From QHWT01 sp963755695 (GTDB taxonomy: Bacteria > Acidobacteriota > Vicinamibacteria > Vicinamibacterales > 2-12-FULL-66-21): a DNA stretch of 64,000 nucleotides. Positions 36,345 to 46,010 of the stretch are shown here, one piece after another (the first letter of the stretch is position 1; every line of letters starts with the position of its first letter). A model generated the notes under the pieces. It saw only the letters and a program-made list of their open reading frames with translations, made no database searches and was not told where the DNA came from. The stretch is from positions 1,674,001-1,738,000 of the forward strand of contig CAVWLB010000008.1 of the NCBI GenBank assembly GCA_963755695.1, in the 5' to 3' direction. The translations under genes and the position numbers were made by a program.

Positions 36345-38648
36345 CGAGCCGTGCTGGCCCTCCGAACGCGCCGAAGCAGATTCGAGAACGTGCCGATGCC
36401 GGCGAGCGTGAACGAGAAGTTGAACCGGTGATCCTGCGGCACGCCGATGAACGCGACGTCGCTGCCGTAGTTGAACGTCTGGTACTCGACCGCGATGCCG
36501 CAGCACTGCGCATTGTAATAGCGCGATGAAGCGCTGCTGCAGGAAGGTGTCGTCGCTGCAGGTCGTAGTTGAACGGTATACGTGCCGCCGAGCGCGGTTG
36601 CCCGGCTTCGCGGACGGTCGTCGCGGCGTTGAGGTAGTGCGTGGCGCGTATCGGGATTGTTGAACCCGGCAGATCGGGGATGAACCGCCGCTGGCTCCAG
36701 CCGCCGGTGACCTGCACCCAGCCCCTGGTGTACGTGCCGTTGGCGGCGAGCGTGCGGAGCGCGTGCGCCTGCGTGTCGTATTCCGTCCTGAACGTCCCGT
36801 CGATGCCGTCGTCGGCGTGCGCCGTGCACCAGCAGCACGACCGGCGAGAAGTGCGACGGCGGCAGTCGGTTGTTGAAGCTGGACTGGTAGCGCGGATCGA
36901 ACCTGGCCGCAGTTCTGGTTCGTGTAGTAGGTCTGCGCGACTGCCACGCTGACAGGATCTCGCGCGCCGTCTGCTTCTTGGCGTAGAGCCGGTTGTTCAG
37001 TCCGTAGATGAAGTTGGTGCTGCCGCCGACGTTGGCGGTGTCGGTCGCGTCCAGCCTGACGATCCGGTCGAAGTCGTCGATCGTCGCTGGTCCACTGACA
37101 CGGTGAAGGTCGGCTCGATCACGTGCTTGAACTTCTGGCGTAGCCGCCACCCGGCGTGTTGAAGATCCGGGTGAGAACCGGGCCGGTGATCCGCGATGGA
37201 CCATTCGAAGTATCGTCGCCCGATTGGTTCCGGGACCTGCTTGCCGTCAGTGCCGAGACTCTCGGTCCAGTAGGTCGCCCGCCAGGCGACGATGGAGTTG
37301 AAGGTGAGGAACGGCCAGCGCGTAAACGGAAAGCGCAGCGTCGGGCAGAAGTCCGCACGCGTGAGCCCGCTGTCGACCCGGGCGGTTCCGTTTTCCGTCG
37401 ATGCGCAGCAGCGTCGACGTACTCGCCGGTCAGCCCGAAGTAGATCGGCAGTTTTCCAATCGTCTTCTCGCCACGCGACGCAATGATCCGCGGGAGCGCT
37501 CCGTACACGGTGGAGCCCTCCACGTCGGTCGTGTTGCTCGACAGGACCTCGGTCCGCTCGATCGTGCTGCTGATGGTGTAACCGGCCCAGTTGCCTCCGA
37601 GGTTGACGCCGAACCGGCGCGTCGTGATGGTCGCCTGATAGAGGTTCTGCTGGTAGCGCTGCTGCGCGGCCAGGCTCGAGAAGTAGTCGGCGTTCGCTGC
37701 GAGCCGGAAACTGTGCGGCAGCGGCTGCGCCATCGTCCCGTTCGACCCGATAACTGTCGTTCGCCGGCGTACGGCCTCACGCTGCCGTCCGGTTGGTCGT
37801 AGGTGGTCGGATGCTCGTGCGTATTCGTGAATTGAACGTTCCCGTGAGCGCCCGGTCCCTGGATGTACCGGTACTCGGTCGCCGAATTGCTGCCCGGTCT
37901 TCGAATACCAGTCGTAAAAGAACGTCGCGTCGTGGCTGCGGTTGATCGCCCAGAAGAACGCGTTGCTGAGCGTCTGTCCGCGCAGCGTCGACGATCCGTA
38001 GGTCGGAATCAGAAAGCCGGTGGCCCGATCTTCCTTGTTGATCGGGTAGTAGAAGACCGGCAGATACATCAGCGGCACGCCCTTGACCTTCAGCACTGAG
38101 TTCTTGAGGAAGGCGTGCTCGTCGAGCGTCAGCGTGACCGACCCGGACACCAGCTCCCAGCGCGGCGTCGGCTGCACGCATGTCGTGAAACCGCCCCGGG
38201 TGATCCGATACGTCTTCGGCCCGAGCTTTTCGATCGTCTCGCCGCAGAAATACGCGTCGGGCTCCTGCGTCCCGAACAGGCTGCGGTCGATGCCGCGGTT
38301 CTCCAGGTTCGCAATGCCTGACGCCACGTAAAAGGTGCCGGTGCGCGTGCGCGTGTTGAACTCCATCCGTTCCGCCGAGATACGGTTGTTGGTCGACACG
38401 AACAGCACGTTGCCCGACGCTCGGACCCGATCGGCGTCGTTGAAGACCTCCGCCTCGTCGGCGAAGAACTGCATGTCGTTGCACTCGACGGAGACGTTGC
38501 GCAGCAGCCGGTAGTGGTTCTGATTGATGCTGATCATTGCCTGGCTGTCCGCGACCCAGACGCGGCATCCTCCGGGTGCGGCTTGCGCGCGGGCCGTCGC
38601 AGTGGTCTCCAGAAGAACGAGGAAAAGAAAGATGCCAATACGGAGCAT
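36341..38648 (-). CDS. lptD: LPS-assembly protein LptD, several frameshifts
   Basis: About 768 residues. Signal peptide IGIFLFLVLLETTATARAQA, then an OstA-type jellyroll (VSVECNDMQFFADEAEVFND; VRASGNVLFVSTNNRISAER) and the LptD barrel region (VPLMYLPVFYYPINKEDRAT; GFLIPTYGSSTLRGQTLSNA; TFFYDWYSKTGQQFG). C-terminal strands occur in other frames (FNYGSDVAFIGVPQDHRFNF). LptD inserts LPS into the outer leaflet of the outer membrane. Indels are sparse in the first 500 residues and dense at the end. It heads the deoxysugar genes, to which it is coupled by a stop/start overlap. Confidence 0.88.
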
Positions 38649-38799
38649 GCCGATACTTCTAAGATCCTGACCTAGAAGGACTAACGAAGAATATCACGGG
38701 CCGGTGGCCAGTCCACCCCGATCGGAAGGGGACTCTCGCGGCCGGCGTACCTGGTGGCTCCGCTGACGCCCCGCTCCGCGATCGCGAGCTGAGCACTCG

Positions 38800-40053
38800 T
38801 CAACCGAGACCTGCCATCAACCGCTCGCGGATCGGGCCGATGAGGAAAATCGAGCCCGCCACGACGACGGGGCGGCCGGCGGCGCAGGCGTGCAGAAGCG
38901 CCTCGAACGGATCGAGGACGACCTCGGGTGTGAAGCCGGCCTCGCGCGCAATCGCGCGAAGTGATTCGGCATCGAGCGCGCGCGGCGTCGGTGCGGACGT
39001 CAGGACGATCCGAGTCGTCACCGGGCGGAGCGCATCGAGCATCTCGCGTGCCGCCTTGTCTTTCATCGCTCCGAAGACGAGGGTGACGCCGTCGGGCGCC
39101 ACCCCGCGCAGATACTCCGCCAGCGCGCGCGCGCCGGCGGGATTGTGTGCCGCGTCGAGCAGCACCCGGCATCCTCGAACGTCCAACGTTTCAAGCCGGC
39201 CGGGCCATCTCGTCTCCTTCAGCCCCGACCTGATGGCTTGGTCACCCACGTTGATGCCGGCGTCGTTCAGGGCCTGGAGCAGGCGCACGGCAACCGCCGC
39301 GTTTGCCGTCTGGTGCCGGCCCGGCAGCGCGAGCGGTGCTGCCGCAGCCACGCGCCTTGCGACCCCGGTATCGCCGGCGGCATCGAATCAGGATCGCCCC
39401 CCGCTCGTGACAAATCGCCGCGACGGCGTCTCGCGCTTCCGCGGGCATCTCGCCTATCACCAGGGGAATTCCGGCGCGTGTAATGCCGGCTTTCTCCGTG
39501 GCGATGGAGGAAAGCGAATTCCCCAGCTGTGCCTGATGGTCGAAATCGATCGAGACGATGGCGCGCGGCGATGGGGGAGACGATGTTGGTGGCGTCGAGG
39601 CGCCCGCCGAGACCGACTTCGAGAACCGCGATCTCGACGCCGCCGTCGCGAAAGAGCTCGAACGCGATCGCGGTCGTAGCATTCGAAGAACGTGGGGAGT
39701 CCCTCGAGCGCTGCCCGAGGCGACGAGCGCTTCGGTCACTTGCTGCACGCGCGCGGCGGCCTGCGTCGAGCGTGCTGCGCATCCACTTCGCTCCCGTCAA
39801 TCACGAAACGCTCCTCGAGGCGCACCAGGTGGGGCGAGGTGTACCGCGCTGAGCGGTGGCCGGCGGCGCGAAGCGCTGTGTCGACCATCGCAGTGACCGA
39901 GCCTTTGCCGTTCGTGCCGGCGACGATGATCGGAGGTGAAGGCGGTCTCCGGGATGGCCGAGCGCCGTCGCACAGCCTCGCCATGTTGGCGAGGCCGAAC
40001 TTCATGCCGAAGCGCTCGAGACTGAAGAGAAAGTCGAGGGACGCGGGCCTCAC
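38800..40053 (-). CDS. folC: Folylpolyglutamate/dihydrofolate synthase, several frameshifts
   Basis: About 417 residues joined. LDFLFSLERFGMKFGLANMA begins the family pattern; PIIVAGTNGKGSVTAMVDTA is the ATP P-loop; then SARYTSPHLVRLEERFVIDG, VLEVGLGGRLDATNIVSPIA, VSIDFDHQAQLGNSLSSIAT and EKAGITRAGIPLVIG. The C-terminal domain reads LLDAAHNPAGARALAEYLRG and VLTSAPTPRALDAESL. Start is a GTG overlapping the accD stop (GTGA). The accD-folC pairing is conserved in many bacteria. Confidence 0.92.
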
Positions 40054-40992
40054 GGCTTCGGCGGGACGAGCTCCGCGGCGGAAAGCGGTATCGCCGCGGC
40101 CGCGGCAATCGATGGAGCCGGTGTGGAGGCGGCGGGCACCTCGCGCACGGGCAGGCCGAAGCGCAGCACGCGCGCGATCGGTGTCCTTCATCTCGCGACG
40201 ATCGACGATCGTGTCGAGCATCCCGTGCTCCAGCAGGAACTCGCTGCGCTGGAATCCCTCGGGCAGCTTCTGACGGATGGTCTGCTCGATCACGCGCGGG
40301 CCCGGCGAAGCCGATCAGCGCCTTCGGCTCCGCGATGTTGACGTCGCCGAGCATCGCGAAGCTGGCGGTGACGCCGCCGGTCGTCGGATCGGTGAGGATC
40401 GAGATGTAGGGCAGCCTGGCGCGATCGAGCCGCGCGAGCGCACCGCTGATCTTCGCCATCTGCATCAGCGACAGCGCGCCCTCCATCATCCGCGCGCCGC
40501 CGGAGCACGAGACGATGACCACCGGCAGGCGGCGTTCGATCGCGCGTTCGATCGCGCGGGTAATCTTCTCGCCGACGACCACCCCCATGCTGCCGCCGAT
40601 GAACCCGTACTCCATCGCGGCAACCGACGGTTTCGATTCCGTTGATCCGCCCGGTCGCGCAGATCACCGCGTCCTTCAGGCCGGTGGCGGCGATGCTGGC
40701 GTCCAGCCGCTTGCGGTACGGCTTGGTATCGGTGAACTTCAGCGGGTCGGTCGACTGCAGGCCCGCGTCGAACTCCTCCCACGTCTTCGTCGAAGAGCAT
40801 GCGCAGGCGATCGGTCGCGCCGATCCGGAAGTGGTGCGCGCACTTCGTGCAGACGTTCAGGCTCGCGACCAGATCCTTGTTGTAGAGAATCTCCGCGCAC
40901 GACGGACACTTGACCCACAGCCCCTCGGGTACTCGGCTCGGCTTGTCGGATGGTGACTCGATCGGCTTGCGGACTTTTTTGAACCAGGCCAT
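40050..40992 (-). CDS. accD: Acetyl-CoA carboxylase carboxyltransferase subunit beta, frameshifted
   Basis: About 313 residues. The N-terminus MAWFKKVRKPIESPSDK leads to the zinc ribbon CPSCAEILYNKDLVASLNVC (continuing TKC). The crotonase-fold core has MEYGFIGGSMGVVVGEKITR, VVIVSCSGGARMMEGALSLM, LPYISILTDPTTGGVTASFA and MLGDVNIAEPKALIGFAGP. The last 25 residues form an Ala/Pro-rich tail. AccD transfers carboxyl from biotin to acetyl-CoA for fatty acid synthesis, together with accA elsewhere. Indels lie between about 40140 and 40800. Confidence 0.93.
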
Positions 40993-41013
40993 TCAGGTGA
41001 GCTTAGCAGAAAG

Positions 41014-41096
41014 AAGGCTTCGGGCTTCGGGCTCCGGGCTCCAGGTTTCAGGGGCTCCGCCCGAAGCCCGAAGCCCGAAGCCCGAAGCCCGAAGCC
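41014..41096. repeat. Word-palindrome of ggcttcg/cccgaag words between dnk and accD
   Basis: ggcttcgggcttcgggctcc on the left (41014-41042) faces five cccgaag words on the right (41059-41096), with a short spacer. It could fold into one stem of about 28 bp with few mismatches. Both flanking genes run on the minus strand. Confidence 0.85.
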
Positions 41097-41737
41097 TATT
41101 TCGTCCTCGGCACGTAATACCGCGTCCCTTTACCCATGCCGTTCATCTGCTTGACGAGATCGTCGAGTGCTTCATCCCCCCAGGACAGATCGAACTGTGA
41201 GGTTTCAACGACGAGCAGCGGCGTGGCGCTGTAGTGAAAGAAGAAATGGTTGTACGCCTCATTCAGCTCGCCCAGGTACTCATCGTCCGGTGACGGCAGG
41301 TCGGGGTTTGCGCGCACGCGATCCTTCAAACGGCGACGCAGCACGTCGGTCGGCGTCTGGAGATAGATGACGAGATCCGGCGACGGGACGTCCTGGGCGA
41401 GCAGCTCGTAAAGCCGCTGATAGATGAACAGCTCGTTGTCGTCGAGATTGAGGTATGCGTAGATTTTGTCCCGTTCGAAGAGGTAGTCGCACACCGTGAT
41501 CTGGCTGAAGAGATCGTGTTGGCGGAGGGCGGTCTGCTGACGGTGCCGCGCGAGCGTGAAAAAGAGCTGCGCCTGGAAGCCCGCGCCCGGGCGCTCGGCA
41601 TAGAAATCCGCGAGGAAGGGATTCTCGGGCTCGTCGAGGACGAGCGTTGCGTCGAGCCGCGCGCCCAACCTGTCTGCGAGAGCCGACTTGCCGACGCCAA
41701 CCGGGCCCTCGATGGCAATGTACCGAAAATCACCCAC
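41096..41737 (-). CDS. Deoxynucleoside kinase
   Basis: 213 residues. P-loop YIAIEGPVGVGKSALADRLG, the DEPENPFLADFY motif that positions substrate, LFFTLARHRQQTALRQ, and TVCDYLFERDKIYAYLNLDD; lid PTDVLRRRLKDRVRANPDLP. These are features of the dGK/dAK type used for deoxynucleoside salvage. Start is a GTG. It is the likely first gene of the long minus-strand operon down to ubiA, though a word-palindrome separates it from accD. Confidence 0.88.
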   Translation of the reverse strand: MGDFRYIAIEGPVGVGKSALADRLGARLDATLVLDEPENPFLADFYAERPGAGFQAQLFFTLARHRQQTALRQHDLFSQITVCDYLFERDKIYAYLNLDDNELFIYQRLYELLAQDVPSPDLVIYLQTPTDVLRRRLKDRVRANPDLPSPDDEYLGELNEAYNHFFFHYSATPLLVVETSQFDLSWGDEALDDLVKQMNGMGKGTRYYVPRTK

Positions 41738-41852
41738 GGTCTGGCCGAGAGTTTACAGGATCTCCGCTTTTGTTTGCGGTTTGCGGTAGACGGTCGCAGT
41801 GAAGAGCGTGAATCGTCCAGGCCGGGCGAGTTGGTTCGTGTTTTTCCCGCCT

Positions 41853-41900
41853 TTCTGTGTTCTTCTGTGTTCTTCCTGTGTTCTTCTGTGTTCTTCTGTG
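41853..41900. repeat. Tandem ttctgtgttc words in the menC leader
   Basis: Four to five near-identical 10-base units of ttctgtgttc stop three bases before the menC ATG. The tract is almost pure pyrimidine plus G and unlike the surrounding DNA. No complementary arm is visible, so it is a direct-repeat rather than a palindromic member of the word elements. Confidence 0.75.
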
Positions 41901-41903
41901 GCA

Positions 41904-43017
41904 ATGATTCGCGTGGACAGGCTCGAGCTGCGGCTGCTGCGGCTGCCGCTTGTCGCCTTTTTTGAGACCAGCTTCGGCCGATCCTACGATCGCACCTTCC
42001 TGCTGGTGACACTTGGTGACGGGGGCATCGACGGGCTCGGCGAGTGCGTCGCCGACGCGAATCCGTTTTACAGCGCCGAGACCACCGCGACGGCCTGGCA
42101 CATCATCAAGGACTTCATCGCTCCTTTCGTGCTTGGACGTTCGTTCGATCATCCGCGTGACGTCTTCCCGGCGCTGCGCTCCATTCGCGGCCACCAGATG
42201 GCCAAGGCGGCCGTCGAAATGGCCGCGTGGGACCTCGCGGCAAGAAAGGCCGGTGCGCCGCTCCACACGATCCTCGGGGGGACCCGCACGTCGATCGAGT
42301 CAGGAGTCTCGATCGGCATCCAGGATTCGCTGGAGCAGCTCGCGGACAAGATCGAGACGGAGCGTGCCGCCGGGTACCGGCGGATCAAAATCAAGATGAA
42401 GCCGGGATGGGACGTCAACGCCGTCGAGATGGTGCGGAGCAGGTTCGGCGACATTCCGCTGATGGTCGACGCGAACGCCGCTTACACGCTCGATGATGCG
42501 CCGCATCTGGCCGCGCTCGACCGGTTCGGATCTGATGATGATCGAGCAGCCGCTGGAGTACGACGATCTGCGCGATCACGCGGCGCTGCAGCGTCGGATC
42601 CGGACGCCGATCTGTCTGGACGAGTCGATCCACACGGTTCGCAGCGCTGCGGAAGCGATCGCCATCGGCGCCTGCCGGATCATCAATATCAAGCCAGGCC
42701 GTGTCGGCGGCCATGGCGAGTCGATCAGAGTGCACGACGAGGCCGCGGCGCACGGGATTCCCGTGTGGCACGGCGGAATGCTCGAAAGCGGCATCGGGCG
42801 AGCGCACAACATCCACTTGTCGACGCTGCCGAATTTCACGCTGCCGGGGGACATCGCGGCCAGCCGCCGTTACTACGCGCCCGACCTGATCGAGCCGGGC
42901 ATCGAAGTTCGAGCCGACGGAACGATTGCCGTGCCCGACGGTCCGGGCATCGGCGTGAATGTGGACCCGGACCGCGTGCGCGCGGCGACCATCGAAACCT
43001 ACGAGCTGAGGGCCTGA
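41904..43017 (+). CDS. menC: o-Succinylbenzoate synthase (MenC/NSAR family), one frameshift
   Basis: Enolase-superfamily enzyme, about 370 residues. The capping domain begins MIRVDRLELRLLRLPLVAFF. Barrel residues: YRRIKIKMKPGWDV (KxK), PLMVDANAAYTLDDA (Asp), MMIEQPLEYDDLRDHAAL (Glu), ICLDESIHTVRSAAEA (Asp), INIKPGRVGGHGES (Lys) and IPVWHGGMLESGIGRAHNIH. This set fits OSBS/N-succinylamino-acid racemases; menaquinone synthesis is the likely role. One extra base near 42529 splits the frame at LDRF/DLMMIEQP. No other men gene is adjacent, so racemase activity is an alternative. Confidence 0.88.
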
Positions 43018-43019
43018 AC

Positions 43020-45212
43020 GTGCTGAAGACGACCAGATTGATGCCGGTGATGATTGCGGGCGCGCTGTTGTCGGGCGCCTGCGCCAGCGCCCCGGCCCGA
43101 CCCACCGGCCCCGTCATCAGCACCGATCAGAAGATGGCGTGGATCCTCCAACTGGAAGATCGACGCATCCTCACCGTGCCGCCACCACCGCCCACGACAG
43201 CACCGGAGCCTAAGGGAAAGAAGAAGGAGGCGCCTCAGCCACCGGTCGTGACGCCGGATCTGTCCCGGCTCGTCGCCGACCCCGAAGCGCGCATTCGCCG
43301 GCGTGCGGCGCTCGCGATCGGGCGGACCGGTCTTGCCGAGGGCGTCGCGCCGCTCCAGACCACGCTGACGGATTCGGACCCCGAGGTGCGTGAGATGGCC
43401 TCGTTCGCGCTCGGCCTGCTCGGCGACAAGGCTGCCGTGCCGACTCTCACGACCGCGCTGCAGGATCCCGACGCGCGAGTCCGTGGCCGCGCCGCCGAGG
43501 CACTCGGGCTGATTGGCGAGGATCAGCCACCGCCGCTCCCGCCTCGGCTCACGCGCGCGGAACAGGAGGCCGTCGCGACAGCCATCGGGGCCATGGTTGC
43601 GCCGCTCATCCAGAAGGGAGTTATCGCCCAGATCGGGCCGGATGACGAGCAGTGGCCAAAGACGCCCGAGATCGAGGCGGTTCGCCTGGGACTGTTCGCC
43701 TTGGTCCGGCTGAAAGCCTGGAATCAGCTGGCTTCCGCCGTGATCGACGGATCGGGACGGCCCGTCAGCTCATGGTGGCCCGTGGCCTTCGCGCTGCAGC
43801 GCATTGGCGATCCGCGTGCCGTCGCCCCGCTGCGCCAACTGCTGCAGACGCAGGGCCGTTACACGCGCGCGTTTGCCGCCCGCGGGCTGGGCTCGCTCAA
43901 GGACGCCCAGTCGGTAACCCCACTGCTCACGCTGTTGCAGCAATCTCGCGGAGACATCGCGATTACGGTATCGGTGCTGCGCGCGCTCGGGCTCATCGGC
44001 GCGCCGGAGGCCAAAGCACCGATCGCCGCCCTGTTGACCGCCGACGCCGTCGATCCCAACGTGCGACTCGAAGCGGTGGCGGCACTTGGCGGGCTCAAGG
44101 CCACCGAGGCGCTGCCCCAGATTCAGGACCTCTTGACCGACGACTGGCCGACGATGCGGGCTGCGGCGCTTCGCGCCGCCGCGGCAGTCGATCCGGACGC
44201 GTTCGTGCTGCTGCTCTCGGGTCTCGAGCCCGATCGCCATTGGACGGTGCGCGCCGCATTGGCCGAAGTCCTCGGCACTCTCCGCGCCGACACCGCCGCG
44301 GATCGACTGCGAGCGATGCTCGACGACTCCGACAAGCGGGTGGTGCCCTCAGTGATCGACGCGATGACGCGGCTGCGCATCCCCGGAGTCGAGGAGATCC
44401 TGTTGACGCAACAGCAAGAGCTCCGATTACGCCATCCGGTCAGCCGCGGCGCGCGCCATCGGCGAGCTGAAGCCGGCCAACGGCGCGGCGGCGCTTCGCG
44501 ATGCCTACAAGGTCGGTCTGGCGGATTCGACCTACGACGCGCGGGCGGTGGCCCTGTCGGCGCTCGCCAAGTACGGCGCAGCCGAGGCGACAGAGACGCT
44601 TAAGGCGGCGCTCGCAGACAAGGACTGGGCGCTCAGGCGTCAGGCGGCGACGCTGCTTCGCGGAGCTCGATCCCTCAATCGACGCCGCCCACGACATCCG
44701 GCCGGTCGCCTGCGCCCGCCGTCACTCCATACGATTCACCCGCGTTCATGAATCCGCAGTATTCGCCGCATGCGTTCATCGAGACGGCGAAGGGCACGAT
44801 CGAGATCGAGCTGGCGGTGCTCGACGCGCCGCAGACCAGTGCACAACTTCATGGCGCTGGCGCGGAAGGGCTACTTCAACGGCCTGCAGATTCACCGCGT
44901 GGTGCCGAATTTCGTCGATGCAGGACGGCGATCCGCGCGGCGACGGCGAAGGCGGGCCGGGCTACACGATTCGTGACGAGCTGAACGAGCGCCCGTACCT
45001 GCGCGGCACCGTGGGGATGGCGCTGCGACGGGCCCGACACCGGCGGCAGCCAGTTCTTCATCACGCACTCACCGCAGCCGCACCTCGACGCGAAGTACAC
45101 GGTCTTCGGCCACGTCGTGAACGGGATGGACGTGGTCGATCGGATTCAGCAGCTCGATGTGATCCAGCGGGTGCGGGTATGGGATGGGAAATCCTGGGAA
45201 GGCGGCCAATGA
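43020..45212 (+). CDS. HEAT-repeat lipoprotein fused to a cyclophilin-type PPIase, several frameshifts
   Basis: About 730 residues from a GTG two bases after the menC stop. A lipoprotein-like signal (VMIAGALLSGAC) and a Pro/Lys linker lead to at least ten HEAT/PBS repeats (RRRAALAIGRTGLAEGVAPL; VREMASFALGLLGDKAAVPT; TRAFAARGLGSLKDAQSVTP). After about 44750 the sequence is a cyclophilin: FIETAKGTIEIELAVLDAPQ, YFNGLQIHRVVPNFV, GSQFFITHSPQPHLDAKYTV and FGHVVNGMDVVDRIQQLDVI. Frame breaks lie near 44423, 44667, 44705, 44838, 44918 and 45027; the domains join without a stop in the corrected reading. A surface or periplasmic folding scaffold is inferred. Confidence 0.8.
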
Positions 45213-45287
45213 AGAATGAAGACTGACGGCGTTCCGGGGTCGAGGGAATCTCTCATCGGTTAACGAGCCGCGAGTCTGGCGTACAGC

Positions 45288-45317
45288 AAAAACGGGGGCG
45301 ACGTCGCCCCCGTTTTT
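45288..45317. terminator. Perfect bidirectional intrinsic terminator
   Basis: A 30-base perfect palindrome: five A, acgggggcg, central acgt, cgcccccgt, five T. It works for the HEAT-PPIase gene on the + strand and for the microprotein gene ending at 45333 on the - strand. Confidence 0.95.
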
Positions 45318-45332
45318 GGCGGGCGCGGCAGC

Positions 45333-45386
45333 TTACCGCTTCTTGCCGCCCTTCTTCTTCCCGCCCTTAGCAGCCTTCTTTGCCAT
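45333..45386 (-). CDS. Lys/Gly-rich 17-residue microprotein A
   Basis: ATG to TAA encodes MAKKAAKGGKKKGGKKR: eight lysines and one arginine in 17 residues, no acidic residue. A G-rich stretch (45397-45403) may serve as ribosome-binding site, with a longer spacing than ideal. The gene is flanked downstream by the 45288-45317 terminator. Its paralogue at 45604-45657 differs in one residue (A to T at position 5), while several codons differ synonymously, which argues that the peptide is selected. It might bind nucleic acid or ribosomes; no function is known to me. The 217 bases to the next gene on the right hold a terminator and no other clear element. Confidence 0.7.
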   Translation of the reverse strand: MAKKAAKGGKKKGGKKR

Positions 45387-45542
45387 TGCGCTTTATCCCC
45401 CCCTTCGTGTGGGATTCGTCCGCGAAGAGCCATTCACCGTCATCGCAGCGCCGCTGCCATCTGGCACGCCGGCGGTGCGTCCTGCCGGCGCTCGTCGCTT
45501 CGTTGCAACTCCCGCACGGCTCCGCGCGAGAGGTCTGCAATC

Positions 45543-45588
45543 GCAAAAAAAATCGGGGGTGCCCAAGTTACCTTGTGACACCCCCCGG
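45543..45588 (-). terminator. Intrinsic terminator after microprotein gene B
   Basis: Read on the minus strand: gggggtg, an inner caag/cttg pair, caccccc, then a run of eight T. It ends the transcript of the gene at 45604-45657 and lies upstream of microprotein gene A, so the two are separate transcription units. Confidence 0.9.
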
Positions 45589-45603
45589 ACCGGTCGGCGG
45601 CTC

Positions 45604-45657
45604 TTAGCGCTTCTTCCCGCCCTTTTTCTTGCCGCCCTTCGCAGTCTTCTTCGCCAT
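45604..45657 (-). CDS. Lys/Gly-rich 17-residue microprotein B
   Basis: ATG to TAA encodes MAKKTAKGGKKKGGKKR. A full AAGGAGG ribosome-binding site lies five bases before the ATG, a consensus-like promoter (45752-45779) lies about 95 bases upstream and a strong terminator follows, so expression is very likely. Compared with copy A, the peptide differs at one residue while six other codons change synonymously. Peptides this basic could coat DNA or RNA, bind the ribosome, or be a tail-like histone H1 mimic; none of this is shown by the sequence. Confidence 0.8.
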   Translation of the reverse strand: MAKKTAKGGKKKGGKKR

Positions 45658-45680
45658 TAGTTCCTCCTTGGAACGTGGCA

Positions 45681-45727
45681 GCTCAGCTTGTTACCGGTGA
45701 CCAGGGGTTACAACAGGTGGGCTGAGC
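45681..45727 (-). promoter_or_regulatory. Structured leader of microprotein gene B
   Basis: In the roughly 90-base untranslated leader, gctcag (45681-45686) can pair with ctgagc (45722-45727), and inside it ttgttacc (45688-45695) can pair at seven of eight positions with ggttacaa (45706-45713). The nested stem-loop stands just before the ribosome-binding site and could modulate translation. This is visible pairing only. Confidence 0.45.
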
Positions 45728-45751
45728 GATCCACCCTCATACAAGATGTAG

Positions 45752-45779
45752 ATTATGGATGAGAAAACTCAAGTGTCAA
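45752..45779 (-). promoter_or_regulatory. Sigma-70-type promoter for microprotein gene B
   Basis: On the minus strand: TTGACA (45774-45779), 16-base spacer, CATAAT (45752-45757). It is among the strongest promoter matches in the window. The remaining DNA up to 46010 (about 230 bases) shows no gene I can support. Confidence 0.8.
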
Positions 45780-46010
45780 GCACAAAGTGTTGCGAAAGTC
45801 AAAAAATCGCATCCTGAAGAAGGTGTCGGATCGACGGATCGCGAACTGTAGTGCAACCGCGGACGAAGCAGACGACGAGAGCGGCACTTGGACCACGCAA
45901 TGAAGGAAACGACGAGCACTCGAGACGTTGAGCACCGACATTTTTTCGTTCCCGGTTGCTGCGGTCGCGTCTTCAGCCTCCCTCTGCCTTCATGCACGGG
46001 TCATCTCGTG

